The notes under the pieces: model-generated | Databases searched by the model: none | What the model was told of the DNA's origin: nothing | The model's input: the letters and a program-made list of their open reading frames with translations, nothing else | Position numbers and translations under genes: made by a program | Part shown: in pieces, positions 5,638 through 12,443 of the stretch | Layout: every line of letters starts with the position of its first letter | Position numbering within the stretch: the first letter of the stretch is position 1 | Origin: Anaerolineae bacterium | GTDB taxonomy: Bacteria; Chloroflexota; Anaerolineae; JAAYZQ01 | Length of the DNA: 13,888 nt | Direction of reading: 5' to 3' | Assembly: GCA_016926595.1 (NCBI GenBank) | Contig: JAFGOG010000196.1 | Location: forward strand, 1-13,888

Positions 5638-6747
5638 CTACTCCTGGGGGCCAGAGATGCCGGCGTCGGCAAAGGTGGCCATCTCGGCCAGCAGGCGGCA
5701 GGCCGCCTCGACCAGGTGCATGGCCAGCACGGCGCCCGTCCCTTCGCCCAGCCGCAGGCCGAGGTCCAACAAGGGGCTCAGATCCAGCCAGTCCCACAAG
5801 GCGCTGTGTCCCCGTTCCACCGACAGGTGGGAGGCGATGAGGTAGGGCTTGACTGCCGGGCAGAGGGCGGCCGCGATGACGGCCCCCGCCGCCGAGATAA
5901 AGCCGTCGACCACGACAGGCACCCGCCGGGCCGCCGCCCCCAGGCAGACGCCGGCGATGGCGCCGATCTCAAAGCCGCCCACGGCCGCCAGCACGCCCAG
6001 GGGGTCGTCCGGATCGGGCCGGTGTAGGGCCAATGCGGTCTCGATCGTCTCCACCTTGCGGGCTAGCGCCGCGTCGTCTACGCCGGTGCCTCGCCCCGTC
6101 ACCTGGGCCACCGGCAGCCCGGTATAGACCGCCGCGATGGCACTGGCCGGCGTCGTGTTGCCGATCCCCATCTCCCCGGTGGCGACCAGGTCCAGGCCGC
6201 GGGCCGCCTCGTCGGCCACGATCTCGACGCCGGTCAGGATCGAGCGCGCCGCCTGCTCGCGACTCATGGCCGGTCCGCGGGCCAGGTTGCCCGTGGCGCG
6301 CGCGATCTTGCGCCGGAGCAGGTGTGGGTGATCGGGCAGGTCGGCGGCCACGCCCACGTCGGCGACGACCACCCGCGCGCCGGCCTGGCGGGCCAGCACG
6401 TTGATGGCCGCCCCCTCCCGCAAGAAGTTGAGCACCATCTGGGCGGTCACTTCGGAAGGATAGGCGCTGACGCCCTCGGCCGCCACGCCGTGATCCCCCA
6501 CCAGGACGATGACAGCTTTGCGATCCACACGCGGCAGCGGCTGACCGGTGATGCCTGCCAGTTGGGTCGCCAGCGCTTCCAGGCGGCCCAGGCTGCCCCG
6601 AGGCTTGGTGAGGTCATCCTGGCGGGTCCGGGCTGCCGCCGCCGCAGCCTCGTCGGGAGGCAGGATGGGAGCACATATCTCGGCAATCCAGGACACCACG
6701 GAGGTCTCGTGCTTCGATAGCGGTGCGTGCTTTGATACCCTGGGCAT
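5638..6747 (-). CDS. cobT: Nicotinate-nucleotide--dimethylbenzimidazole phosphoribosyltransferase
   Basis: CobT activates the lower-ligand base (such as dimethylbenzimidazole) with nicotinate mononucleotide to give alpha-ribazole phosphate. The 369-residue product carries the family motifs in order: LTKPRGSLGRLE (46-57), VIVLVGDHGVAAEGVSAYP (79-97), GEMGIGNTTPASA (191-203), GRGTGVDD (218-225), VVVDGFISAAGA (278-289) and RLGEGTGAVLA (332-342). E335 corresponds to the catalytic glutamate. Length is close to the usual 350. A ribosome site (AGAGG) lies 12 bases before the chosen ATG. It is the first gene after riboswitch leader B, about 40 bases from its last terminator. The roughly 20-residue N-terminal extension (MPRVSKHAPLSKHETS) is not family-conserved. 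Confidence 0.97.
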   Translation of the reverse strand: MPRVSKHAPLSKHETSVVSWIAEICAPILPPDEAAAAAARTRQDDLTKPRGSLGRLEALATQLAGITGQPLPRVDRKAVIVLVGDHGVAAEGVSAYPSEVTAQMVLNFLREGAAINVLARQAGARVVVADVGVAADLPDHPHLLRRKIARATGNLARGPAMSREQAARSILTGVEIVADEAARGLDLVATGEMGIGNTTPASAIAAVYTGLPVAQVTGRGTGVDDAALARKVETIETALALHRPDPDDPLGVLAAVGGFEIGAIAGVCLGAAARRVPVVVDGFISAAGAVIAAALCPAVKPYLIASHLSVERGHSALWDWLDLSPLLDLGLRLGEGTGAVLAMHLVEAACRLLAEMATFADAGISGPQE

Positions 6748-6790
6748 AGGTTCGCTTGACCTCTTTCATTTCAGTCACCAAGTCAACGGG

Positions 6791-6833
6791 AAAAAGAGCG
6801 GCCCGGCCGGCCAGTCACGACGGCCGGGCCGCT
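6791..6833 (-). terminator. Intrinsic terminator of riboswitch leader B (gene-proximal)
   Basis: On the minus strand AGCGGCCCGGCC pairs with GGCCGGGCCGCT around GTCGTGACTGGCC, followed by C and five Ts (6795-6791). It ends about 44 bases before the cobT ATG and is the same element as 2924-2967. Confidence 0.8.
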
Positions 6834-6900
6834 GGCCTCGCGCTGGTGATGCCAGGCACCAGCAGGAGGAGGACCACCTACAGGATGGGAGCTTACCTGA

Positions 6901-6938
6901 AAGAAAAAGCCCCAACCTGGCGGTCAGGGCCTGGGCTT
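6901..6938 (-). terminator. Middle terminator hairpin of leader B
   Basis: On the minus strand AAGCCC (6938-6933) pairs with GGGCTT (6912-6907) enclosing a CCTGACCGCCAGG hairpin, then TTTCTTTC continues the T-rich tract. It is a better terminator than its copy A counterpart. Confidence 0.6.
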
Positions 6939-6944
6939 GTAATC

Positions 6945-6971
6945 AAAAACCTCCTGCCTTTCGACAAGAGG
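6945..6971 (-). terminator. Aptamer-proximal terminator-like hairpin of leader B
   Basis: On the minus strand CCTCTTG (6971-6965) pairs with CAGGAGG (6956-6950) with one G-U pair around TCGAAAGG, followed by five Ts (6949-6945). Confidence 0.6.
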
Positions 6972-6989
6972 GTGCAGTGGCTTTAGGCC

Positions 6990-7173
6990 ACGCGCCCACC
7001 CCTTTCCGCGAAGGTTCACAGCGCATGACCGTGGTGGGCGACCTGGCTTCTTGACATGCTGTCAAGTTACAGTTGCGGGACAGCGCCGGACTCTACGTGT
7101 GACACACGCACCACCGGCTTCCCCCCTGGGCCCCGCGCATCCGGGCTACGGGGCACCACGATCAAGCATATTC
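6990..7173 (-). ncRNA. Cobalamin (B12) riboswitch B, upstream of cobT-cobS-cbiR-cobU
   Basis: The minus strand holds the same ordered aptamer blocks as riboswitch A: GGTGCC (7157-7152), GGGAAGCCGGTG, AGAGTCCGGCGCTGTCCCGC, AACTGT, AAGAAGCCAGG and the CGCCCACC arm with GGTGGGCG. Control of cobT, cobS and cobU is a classical use of this riboswitch. Three serial terminator-like hairpins follow, so ligand excess is expected to shut off the operon. Confidence 0.95.
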
Positions 7174-7186
7174 AACTGTCTGTGAC

Positions 7187-7216
7187 AGGATACCACACCT
7201 ACGCCCAATGTGTCAA
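7187..7216 (-). promoter_or_regulatory. Sigma70-type promoter of riboswitch leader B
   Basis: On the minus strand TTGACA (7216-7211) and TATCCT (7192-7187) are separated by 18 bases, one more than in copy A. Start of transcription is expected near 7180. It is divergent from the promoter at 7290-7318. Confidence 0.78.
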
Positions 7217-7289
7217 ACCTGCCATGCTGCTGGGCGCGACGTCAGTGAGCACGCCTTTCGATTCTAACGGCATCTTGAGCACCTGGCCC

Positions 7290-7318
7290 TTGACAAAAAG
7301 CATCTATAGTGATATTCT
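7290..7318 (+). promoter_or_regulatory. Sigma70-type promoter of the metalloregulator/importer operon
   Basis: TTGACA (7290-7295), a 17-base spacer and TATTCT (7313-7318) form a good promoter directly before the DtxR-type gene. The -10 box abuts the palindrome at 7318-7335. Confidence 0.78.
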
Positions 7319-7335
7319 TTTAGGAGAGACTAAAA
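7318..7335. promoter_or_regulatory. Palindromic DtxR/MntR-type operator
   Basis: TTTTAG-GAGAGA-CTAAAA is a perfect 6+6 inverted repeat over the expected transcription start. It resembles the TTTAGG-N-CCTAAA form of MntR/DtxR family sites. Its place between the -10 box and the ribosome site indicates repression of the whole operon by the metal-loaded regulator encoded next to it. A further TTTAGG half-site follows at 7341-7346. Confidence 0.65.
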
Positions 7336-7346
7336 AGAGGTTTAGG

Positions 7347-8027
7347 TTGACCAGTTTTTCAATTCAGGAATACCTACAGGCCATTTATCGGCTCCAGGTC
7401 AAGCACGCACCGGTGAGCACCACCAAACTGGCCGCGCACCTCGACGTGGCGCCGGCCTCGGTCACGGGCATGGTCCGCAAGCTGGACCGCCAGGGCCTGG
7501 TCGAGTACGTGCCTTACCAGGGCGTGACCCTGACGCCGGCCGGGAAGCAAGAGGCGCTGCGCCTGCTGCGCATCCACCGGCTGTGGGAGCTTTTCCTGAC
7601 CAAAGCACTCGGCATTCCGTGGGACGAGGTACACGCCGAGGCCCATCGCCTGGAGCATGCTACGTCCGACCGCCTGGCCGACCGGCTGGCCGAGTTTCTG
7701 GATCAGCCGCAGACCGACCCGCATGGACAGCGTATCCCATCGAGGGACGGTGCGCTCCCGTCGCGTGACACGCGGCCCCTCTCCGCAGTGGGTGTCGGGC
7801 AGGTCGTGACCCTGGCGGAAGTACCCGACGGCGATCCCGAGCTGCTGCGCTACCTGGGGGAGCTGGCGCTGTACCCGGGTACAGAGTTCGAGGTGGTTGC
7901 TGTCGCTCCCTTCAACGGGCCGCTCACCATCCGCCTGGCCGGCGGCGAGCAGGTTCTGGGCCGGGAGTTGGCAGAACAGTTGCTGGTAACCGATACAAAA
8001 GACAACCGGGAGGAACAATATGCGTAG
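7347..8027 (+). CDS. DtxR/MntR-family metal-dependent transcriptional repressor
   Basis: The 226-residue product has an N-terminal winged helix (about 5-65: FSIQEYLQAIYRL, VSTTKLAAHLDVAPASVTGMVRKLDRQGLVEY, VTLTPAG). A metal-binding/dimerisation domain follows (about 66-120: RIHRLWELFL with H77 and E81, EVHAEAHRLEHATSD with H100, E103, H104). The C-terminal FeoA/SH3-like domain spans about 146-216. The residue matching DtxR Cys102 or MntR Glu99 is His100, and position 8 is Glu, so the metal site is neither classic DtxR nor classic MntR; Mn, Fe or Zn are all possible. The frame is open from 7056, but TTG at 7347 has AGAGG six bases upstream and matches the family N-terminus. The stop overlaps the binding-protein start by 8 bp. 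It probably represses its own operon through 7318-7335. Confidence 0.9.
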   Translation: MTSFSIQEYLQAIYRLQVKHAPVSTTKLAAHLDVAPASVTGMVRKLDRQGLVEYVPYQGVTLTPAGKQEALRLLRIHRLWELFLTKALGIPWDEVHAEAHRLEHATSDRLADRLAEFLDQPQTDPHGQRIPSRDGALPSRDTRPLSAVGVGQVVTLAEVPDGDPELLRYLGELALYPGTEFEVVAVAPFNGPLTIRLAGGEQVLGRELAEQLLVTDTKDNREEQYA

Positions 8028-8961
8028 AAAAAGTTGGCTTTTATCAATCATCGTGCTCGCCTTGCTGGTGGCTGCTTGTGGACAGGCGCCGGAACAGTCA
8101 GACGGCGATCTGTCACAGCGGCAGGTGCGCGTGGTAGCGACCATCGGCATGATCGCCGACATCGCCCAGAATGTCGGCGGCGAGCGGGTGACGGTCACCG
8201 GCCTGATGGGGCCGGGCGTGGACCCCCACCTCTACAAGGCGAGTGAGGGCGACGTGGGCCGCCTGACGGAGGCGGACGTGATCCTTTACAACGGCCTGCA
8301 TCTCGAGGCCAAGATGGGCGAGGTGCTGGAGCAGATGGGCGGTCGGACCAAGACCGTAGCCGTGACCAGCGGCATCGACGAGGCGCTGCTGCTCTCGCCG
8401 CCCGGGTTCGAGGGCGCCCACGACCCCCACGTCTGGTTCGACGTGACGCTGTGGATGCAGGCCGTGGAGACGATCCGGGATGCCTTGATCGAGGTCGATC
8501 CCGGCAGCGCCGACCTGTACCGGGCCAATGCCCAGGCCTATCTGGCGCAACTGGAGGAACTCCAGGCATACGTCCTGGAGCAAACGGCCCGCGTGCCGGA
8601 GCAGCAGCGGGTGTTGATCACGGCCCACGACGCCTTCAACTACTTTGGGCGGGCCTACGGTTTTGAGGTGCGCGGCTTGCAGGGCATCAGCACCGCCACC
8701 GAAGCAGGCACGGGCGACGTGCAGGGCCTGGCCGACTTTATCGCCGACAACCAGATCCCGGCCATTTTTGTCGAGTCGTCGGTGCCAGTGCGTAACATCG
8801 AGGCAGTCCAGGCGGCTGTGCAGGCCAAGGGGTTCCAGGTGAGCATCGGCGGCGAGTTGTTCTCTGACGCCATGGGCGACTGGGGCACGGAGGAAGGGAC
8901 CTACCTCGGCATGGTGCGCCACAACGTGGACACGATCGTCGGTGCCTTGTTGGGCGATTGA
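8020..8961 (+). CDS. Metal ABC transporter substrate-binding lipoprotein, TroA/MntC/ZnuA family
   Basis: A 313-residue cluster A-I (TroA-like) solute-binding protein that would deliver Mn2+, Zn2+ or Fe2+ to the importer encoded just downstream. The signal peptide ends in a lipobox LVAAC, so Cys20 is the expected lipidated residue, anchoring it outside the membrane. The metal ligands expected from TroA are present: H70 (VDPHLYKASEGD), H137 (AHDPHVWFD), H203 (ITAHDAFNYFGRAYGFEV) and D283 (GGELFSDAMGDWGTEEGTY). The His-His-His-Asp pattern and the AHDAF/GLQGIST text are closer to Treponema TroA than to strict Mn-type PsaA, where the third ligand is Glu. The loop after H137 is short, without the long His-rich insert of many ZnuA proteins. 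GGAGG lies seven bases before the ATG. Confidence 0.94.
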   Translation: MRRKSWLLSIIVLALLVAACGQAPEQSDGDLSQRQVRVVATIGMIADIAQNVGGERVTVTGLMGPGVDPHLYKASEGDVGRLTEADVILYNGLHLEAKMGEVLEQMGGRTKTVAVTSGIDEALLLSPPGFEGAHDPHVWFDVTLWMQAVETIRDALIEVDPGSADLYRANAQAYLAQLEELQAYVLEQTARVPEQQRVLITAHDAFNYFGRAYGFEVRGLQGISTATEAGTGDVQGLADFIADNQIPAIFVESSVPVRNIEAVQAAVQAKGFQVSIGGELFSDAMGDWGTEEGTYLGMVRHNVDTIVGALLGD

Positions 8962-8970
8962 CAAGCAGCA

Positions 8971-9014
8971 AGCAGCAAGGTGAGGTCGATTCTTGCTGAT
9001 TGCACCTTGCTGCT
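8971..9014 (+). other. Intergenic 12-bp inverted repeat between binding protein and ATPase genes
   Basis: AGCAGCAAGGTG (8971-8982) and CACCTTGCTGCT (9003-9014) are perfect complements with a 20-base loop. No T-run follows. The hairpin begins 10 bases after the binding-protein stop and ends 9 bases before the next ribosome site, a position where such structures often protect the upstream mRNA or lower downstream expression. The stem partly reiterates the CAAGCAGCAAGCAGCAAG direct repeat at its 5' side. Confidence 0.6.
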
Positions 9015-9034
9015 GGATATTTGGAGGTGGCATT

Positions 9035-9802
9035 GTGAATCAGGTGGGAAGCGAAGCGAATCCCAATGGCCATAAAGCTGTCAGGGTGACGGATCTGACC
9101 GTCGCCTATCGCGAAAAGCCTGTGTTGTGGGACGTGGACCTGGACGTGCCCCAGGGGGTGTTGATGGCCATCGTCGGTCCCAACGGCGCGGGCAAGAGCA
9201 CACTCATCAAGAGCATCCTGGGCCTGGTGCCAGCGGCGGCCGGCAAGGTGCGCATCTATGACAAGTCGTACGAGGAGCAGCGGCGGCTGGTGGGCTACGT
9301 GCCCCAGCGGGGCAGCGTCGACTGGGATTTTCCGACGAACGCTCTGGACGTGGTGCTGATGGGCCTCTATGGCAAGCTGGGCTGGGTCAAGCGCCCGGCC
9401 CGTGAGCACCGCGCGCAGGCCATGGACAGCCTGCGCAAGGTGGGCATGGCCGATTTCGCCGAGCGGCAGATCAGCCAGCTTTCCGGCGGGCAGCAGCAGC
9501 GGGTCTTTTTGGCCCGGGCGCTGGTGCAAGATGCCCAGGTCTACTTTATGGATGAGCCGTTCGCCGGGGTGGACGCCACCACCGAGCGGGCCATCATCGA
9601 CCTGTTGCGTGAGCTGCGCGCCACGGGCAAAACGGTCATCGTCGTCCACCACGACCTGCAAACGCTGGAGGAGTATTTTGATTGGGTGATGCTGCTCAAC
9701 GTGCGGCGCATCGCCAGTGGGCCGGTGGCTGAGGTGTTCACCGAGGAAAACTTGCGCAAAGCGTATGGTGGACGCATCGCCTTTCTCGGAGGGAAAGCGT
9801 AA
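9035..9802 (+). CDS. Metal ABC transporter ATP-binding protein (TroB/MntB-like)
   Basis: A 255-residue ATPase subunit that powers the importer from the cytoplasmic side. It has Walker [10 protein letters not shown] (48-56), Q-loop [12 protein letters not shown] (from 89), signature LSGGQQQR (149-156), Walker [13 protein letters not shown] (169-180) and H-loop VHHD (H206). The Q-loop text VDWDFP is typical of the Mn/Zn/Fe-type ATPases. The start is GTG at 9035 with GGAGG seven bases upstream; an open frame extends to an ATG at 8993, but that would run through the intergenic hairpin and lacks a ribosome site. It is followed immediately (TAA then ATG) by the first permease. Confidence 0.94.
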   Translation: MNQVGSEANPNGHKAVRVTDLTVAYREKPVLWDVDLDVPQGVLMAIVGPNGAGKSTLIKSILGLVPAAAGKVRIYDKSYEEQRRLVGYVPQRGSVDWDFPTNALDVVLMGLYGKLGWVKRPAREHRAQAMDSLRKVGMADFAERQISQLSGGQQQRVFLARALVQDAQVYFMDEPFAGVDATTERAIIDLLRELRATGKTVIVVHHDLQTLEEYFDWVMLLNVRRIASGPVAEVFTEENLRKAYGGRIAFLGGKA

Positions 9803-10921
9803 ATGGACATCGGCCAAATCCTACACGACTTGATTTTCGACTACACACTGCGCACCGTGGCCCTGGGTTCGGCGACGCTGGGGTTGGTGAGTGGCGTGCT
9901 GGGCGCCTTTGCCGTGCTGCGTAAACAGAGCCTGCTGGGCGACGCCATCTCGCACGCAGCCTTGCCGGGCATCGCCCTGGCGTTCCTGCTGACCGGCTCC
10001 AAGGCGCCCCTGGTGCTGGTTCTGGGCGCGGCCATCGCCGGTTGGTTGGGCACCTTGGCGGTCATGGTCGCCGTGCGGAACACACGCATCAAGCAGGACG
10101 CCGCCCTGGGCATGGTGCTGTCGGTGTTTTTCGGCTTTGGCATTCTGCTGCTGACCTCTATCCAGAAATTGCCCCAGGCCAGCCAGGCCGGGCTGGACAA
10201 GTTCCTCTTTGGCCAGGCGGCGACGTTGGTCGGCCGCGACGTGGTCACGATGGCCGTGCTGGGCGCTGCAGCGGTGGCCGTCGTCGTCGTCTTTTGGAAA
10301 GAGTTCAAACTGCTCAGTTTCGACCCCGACTTTGCCGCCAGCCTGGGTTTCCCCACCGGCCTGCTGGACGTGGTGCTCACTTCGTTGATCGTCGTCGCCA
10401 TCGTCGTCGGTCTGCAGGCGGTGGGCGTGGTGCTGATGAGTGCCATGATCGTCGCCCCGGCGGCCGCCGCCCGCCAGTGGACGGAGCGGCTCGGCGTGAT
10501 GGTCGTCCTGTCGGGTGTCTTTGGGGCCGTGGTGGGGCTGCTGGGGGCCGTCACCAGCAGCGTCGTGGCCCGACTGCCCACCGGCCCGACCATCGTGCTT
10601 TATATGAGTGCCGTCGTCGTACTGTCACTGCTGTTTGCCCCGGAGCGGGGCATCCTGGCCCGGCTGCGGCGCCAATCGCGGCAAAGGTGGCAGTTCGCCG
10701 CCGAGGCGCTGGCCGTGCACCTGTTGAACCACGAGGGCGATCCCGACGAGGCGCAGGAGAGCACGTTGAGCCACCTGGGTGCCCACATGCGCTGGGACGA
10801 AGCCTTTGCCCGGCGCGCCGTGCGCTGGGCCGTAACCCACGACCTGGTGGCGCGCACCGATGGCCGCCTCAAACTCACCAATTACGGGCGCGAGACGGCC
10901 CGGCGGGTGATGGTGCGGTAG
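9803..10921 (+). CDS. Metal ABC transporter permease with C-terminal winged-helix-like tail (TroC/MntC type)
   Basis: A 372-residue ABC-3 family permease. Residues 1-280 hold about eight or nine membrane helices with the family motif LRKQSLLGDAISHAALPG (39-56), FKLLSFDPDFAASLGF (168-183) and AVGVVLMSAMIVAPAAAA (206-223). The family usually ends near residue 280-300. Here a cytoplasmic extension (288-372) begins with RRQSRQRWQFAAEALAVHLL and contains LSHLGAHMRWDEAFARRAVRWAV and HDLVARTDGRLKLTNYGRETAR, which reads as a winged helix like that of DtxR-type regulators. Comparable extensions are known in Bacillus MntC/MntD-type permeases and in chlamydial YtgCR, where the domain acts as a repressor. 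ATG follows the ATPase stop directly, with GGAGG ten bases upstream. Confidence 0.93.
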   Translation: MDIGQILHDLIFDYTLRTVALGSATLGLVSGVLGAFAVLRKQSLLGDAISHAALPGIALAFLLTGSKAPLVLVLGAAIAGWLGTLAVMVAVRNTRIKQDAALGMVLSVFFGFGILLLTSIQKLPQASQAGLDKFLFGQAATLVGRDVVTMAVLGAAAVAVVVVFWKEFKLLSFDPDFAASLGFPTGLLDVVLTSLIVVAIVVGLQAVGVVLMSAMIVAPAAAARQWTERLGVMVVLSGVFGAVVGLLGAVTSSVVARLPTGPTIVLYMSAVVVLSLLFAPERGILARLRRQSRQRWQFAAEALAVHLLNHEGDPDEAQESTLSHLGAHMRWDEAFARRAVRWAVTHDLVARTDGRLKLTNYGRETARRVMVR

Positions 10922-10931
10922 GGAGGAGAAC

Positions 10932-12044
10932 ATGACCCAAGCTCAGATCGAAATCATCCTCATCGCTTCCGTCGTCGCCGCCAGTTGTTCACTCATCGGC
11001 GTATTCCTGGTGTTGCGGCGCATGTCGCTCATGAGTGATGCCATCAGCCACGCCATCCTGTTGGGCATCGTGCTCATGTTTTTTCTCGTCGAGAGCACGG
11101 CCTCGCTACCCATGATCATCGCCGCCACGTTGACCGGTGTGCTGACGGTGACGATGGTCGAGGCCCTGTTCCGCACGGGGCTGGTCAAGGAGGACGCGGC
11201 CATCGGCCTGGTCTTTCCGGCCCTCTTTTCCGTCGGCGTGATCCTGATCAGCCGCTACGCGGCCAACGTCCACCTGGACACCGACGCGGTGCTGCTGGGG
11301 GAGCTGGCCTTTGCCCCATTCGACCGCCTGATCGTGGGCGGTGCCGACCTGGGTCCGAAAGCGCTGTGGCTGGCCGGGGGCGTGGGGCTGGTCAACCTGC
11401 TGTTCATCGTCCTGTTCTACAAGGAGCTCAAACTGGCGACCTTCGACGCCGGTCTGGCGGCGGCGCTGGGCTTTTCGCCGGTGGTCATTCACTACGCGCT
11501 GATGACGCTGGTTTCGGTGACGGCCGTCAGCTCCTTCGAGGCCGTCGGCTCGGTGCTGGTCGTGGCCTTGATGATCACACCGCCAGCGGCAGCCTACCTG
11601 CTCACCGACCGGCTGCCGCTGATGCTCGTGTTGAGCGCAGCGCTGGCGGTCGTCTCGGCGGTGTCGGGCTACTTTTTGGCGCGGCTGCTGGACGCCTCCA
11701 TCGCCGGCAGCATGGCCACGATGACGGGCCTGGTTTTTACGCTGGTGTTGTGCCTGGCACCCGAGCGCGGCTTGCTCGCGCGCTGGGCGCTGCGCCGCCG
11801 CCAACGCTGGCAATTCGCCGGCGAGATGCTGTTGGTCCACCTGTCGCAGCACGAAGGGACGCCAGAAGAGGCGGCCGAATGCTCAATCGAGCATCTGAAC
11901 CGGCACATGAAGTGGAGCCCGGCCTTTGGCCAGCGCGTGGTCGCCAACCTGATGCGCGACGGCCTGGCCCGGCAGGTGAATCGCACCTGCCTGCGCCTTA
12001 CCGACCGGGGTCGCGAGGTGGCGCGGGCAGCAATGCTCCGCTAG
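10932..12044 (+). CDS. Second metal ABC transporter permease with C-terminal winged-helix-like tail (TroD type)
   Basis: A 370-residue ABC-3 permease that would pair with the preceding permease to form the channel. RRMSLMSDAISHAILLGI (29-46), YKELKLATFDAGLAAALGF (163-181) and AVGSVLVVALMITPPAAAYLL (204-224) are the family landmarks. Residues 286-370 form a tail closely similar to that of its neighbour: RRRQRWQFAGEMLLVHL, IEHLNRHMKWSPAF, RVVANLMRDGLARQ and LRLTDRGREVAR. The two genes look like an old duplication of a permease already carrying the tail. GGGAGG lies five bases before the ATG and the gap from the first permease is 10 bp. It is the last gene of the operon; a hairpin follows at 12054. 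Confidence 0.93.
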   Translation: MTQAQIEIILIASVVAASCSLIGVFLVLRRMSLMSDAISHAILLGIVLMFFLVESTASLPMIIAATLTGVLTVTMVEALFRTGLVKEDAAIGLVFPALFSVGVILISRYAANVHLDTDAVLLGELAFAPFDRLIVGGADLGPKALWLAGGVGLVNLLFIVLFYKELKLATFDAGLAAALGFSPVVIHYALMTLVSVTAVSSFEAVGSVLVVALMITPPAAAYLLTDRLPLMLVLSAALAVVSAVSGYFLARLLDASIAGSMATMTGLVFTLVLCLAPERGLLARWALRRRQRWQFAGEMLLVHLSQHEGTPEEAAECSIEHLNRHMKWSPAFGQRVVANLMRDGLARQVNRTCLRLTDRGREVARAAMLR

Positions 12045-12053
12045 CAGAAATGG

Positions 12054-12089
12054 GTGGGGCCGTGCGGCGTTCAGGCTGCACGGTCCCAC
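12054..12089. terminator. Strong hairpin between convergent importer operon and small minus-strand gene
   Basis: GTGGGGCCGTGC and GCACGGTCCCAC pair over 12 positions with one G-U, closing a 12-base loop. It starts 10 bases after the permease stop and lies between two convergent genes. It has no T-run on either strand, so it may act as a bidirectional 3'-end hairpin rather than a classical terminator. Confidence 0.5.
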
Positions 12090-12113
12090 GGCCGTGATCT
12101 TGAAAGCTGGCGC

Positions 12114-12317
12114 CTACTCACCCTCATAGGCCAACAACACGACCCCCAGCTCATTCTCTGCCGCCTCCAACCGCGCGAGTTGCTCGGTGGTCAAGTCGGC
12201 CAGTCGAAACTGAGGCTCCAGGGCCACGACGTAAGCGCCCAACTCCTCCTCCAGCTTGCGCACCTTTTCCAGGCGCGCCGGGTCCAACTCAGCTACTTTC
12301 ATGCGTGGGGCTGCCAT
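12114..12317 (-). CDS. Small conserved-looking protein of unknown function (67 residues)
   Basis: I do not recognise this family. The product is acidic and mostly helical in appearance: two segments, about 8-28 (KVAELDPARLEKVRKLEEELG) and 42-58 (LTTEQLARLEAAENELG), have leucine spacing suggestive of an antiparallel helical hairpin or short coiled coil, separated by AYVVALEPQFRLAD. There is no signal peptide, Cys or metal motif. It is very likely real: AGGAGG lies six bases before the ATG, and a consensus promoter lies about 50 bases further upstream (12367-12395). It stands alone, divergent from the B12-riboswitch unit and convergent with the importer operon. Confidence 0.75.
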   Translation of the reverse strand: MAAPRMKVAELDPARLEKVRKLEEELGAYVVALEPQFRLADLTTEQLARLEAAENELGVVLLAYEGE

Positions 12318-12366
12318 ATTCGCCTCCTCTCCACTCTATCGCATCTGCCCAACATATCCAGGGACC

Positions 12367-12395
12367 ATTATAGCACAACGCGCGACGCTTTTCAA
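12367..12395 (-). promoter_or_regulatory. Sigma70-type promoter of the 67-residue gene
   Basis: On the minus strand TTGAAA (12395-12390), a 17-base spacer and a perfect TATAAT (12372-12367). Transcription should start near 12360, giving a leader of about 43 bases. Confidence 0.75.
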
Positions 12396-12414
12396 TACCC
12401 GTCGCCCGGCGTTT

Positions 12415-12443
12415 TTGACAGGAGGTAGGTTTTGTACTACAAT
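12415..12443 (+). promoter_or_regulatory. Sigma70-type promoter of the third cobalamin riboswitch
   Basis: TTGACA (12415-12420), a 17-base spacer and TACAAT (12438-12443). The start of transcription is expected near 12450. It is back to back with the promoter at 12367-12395. Confidence 0.82.

Larger units (their letters stand above)
6791..7219. repeat. Direct repeat copy B: riboswitch leader plus promoter
   Basis: This 429-bp stretch matches 2925-3357 from the terminal T-run to the -35 box. Substitutions fall mainly in loops or keep pairing in the stems (for example G-U to G-C in the last terminator), which points to selection on RNA structure after duplication. No protein gene is supported between 6748 and 7346. 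Confidence 0.85.

Noticed and set aside
4092..5672. A single 526-residue minus-strand open frame spanning cbiR and most of cobS
   Set aside because: Only its last 258 residues match a protein family (CbiR). The upstream part is the wrong frame of cobS. The true start at 4868 is fixed by the ATGA overlap with the cobS stop.
4409..5845. A 478-residue plus-strand open frame over the cob operon
   Set aside because: The translation is Arg/Gly/Gln/Pro-rich noise antisense to cobS and cbiR, with no ribosome site or family motif.
2925..7219. Insertion sequence or transposon explaining the duplicated leaders
   Set aside because: No transposase, terminal inverted repeats or target duplications were seen at the edges of either copy; the repeated unit is purely regulatory.
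7056..7346. N-terminal extension of the DtxR-type regulator to the ATG at 7056
   Set aside because: It would run through the divergent riboswitch and both promoters, and the operon promoter at 7290-7318 lies after that ATG. The TTG at 7347 with AGAGG fits the family N-terminus.
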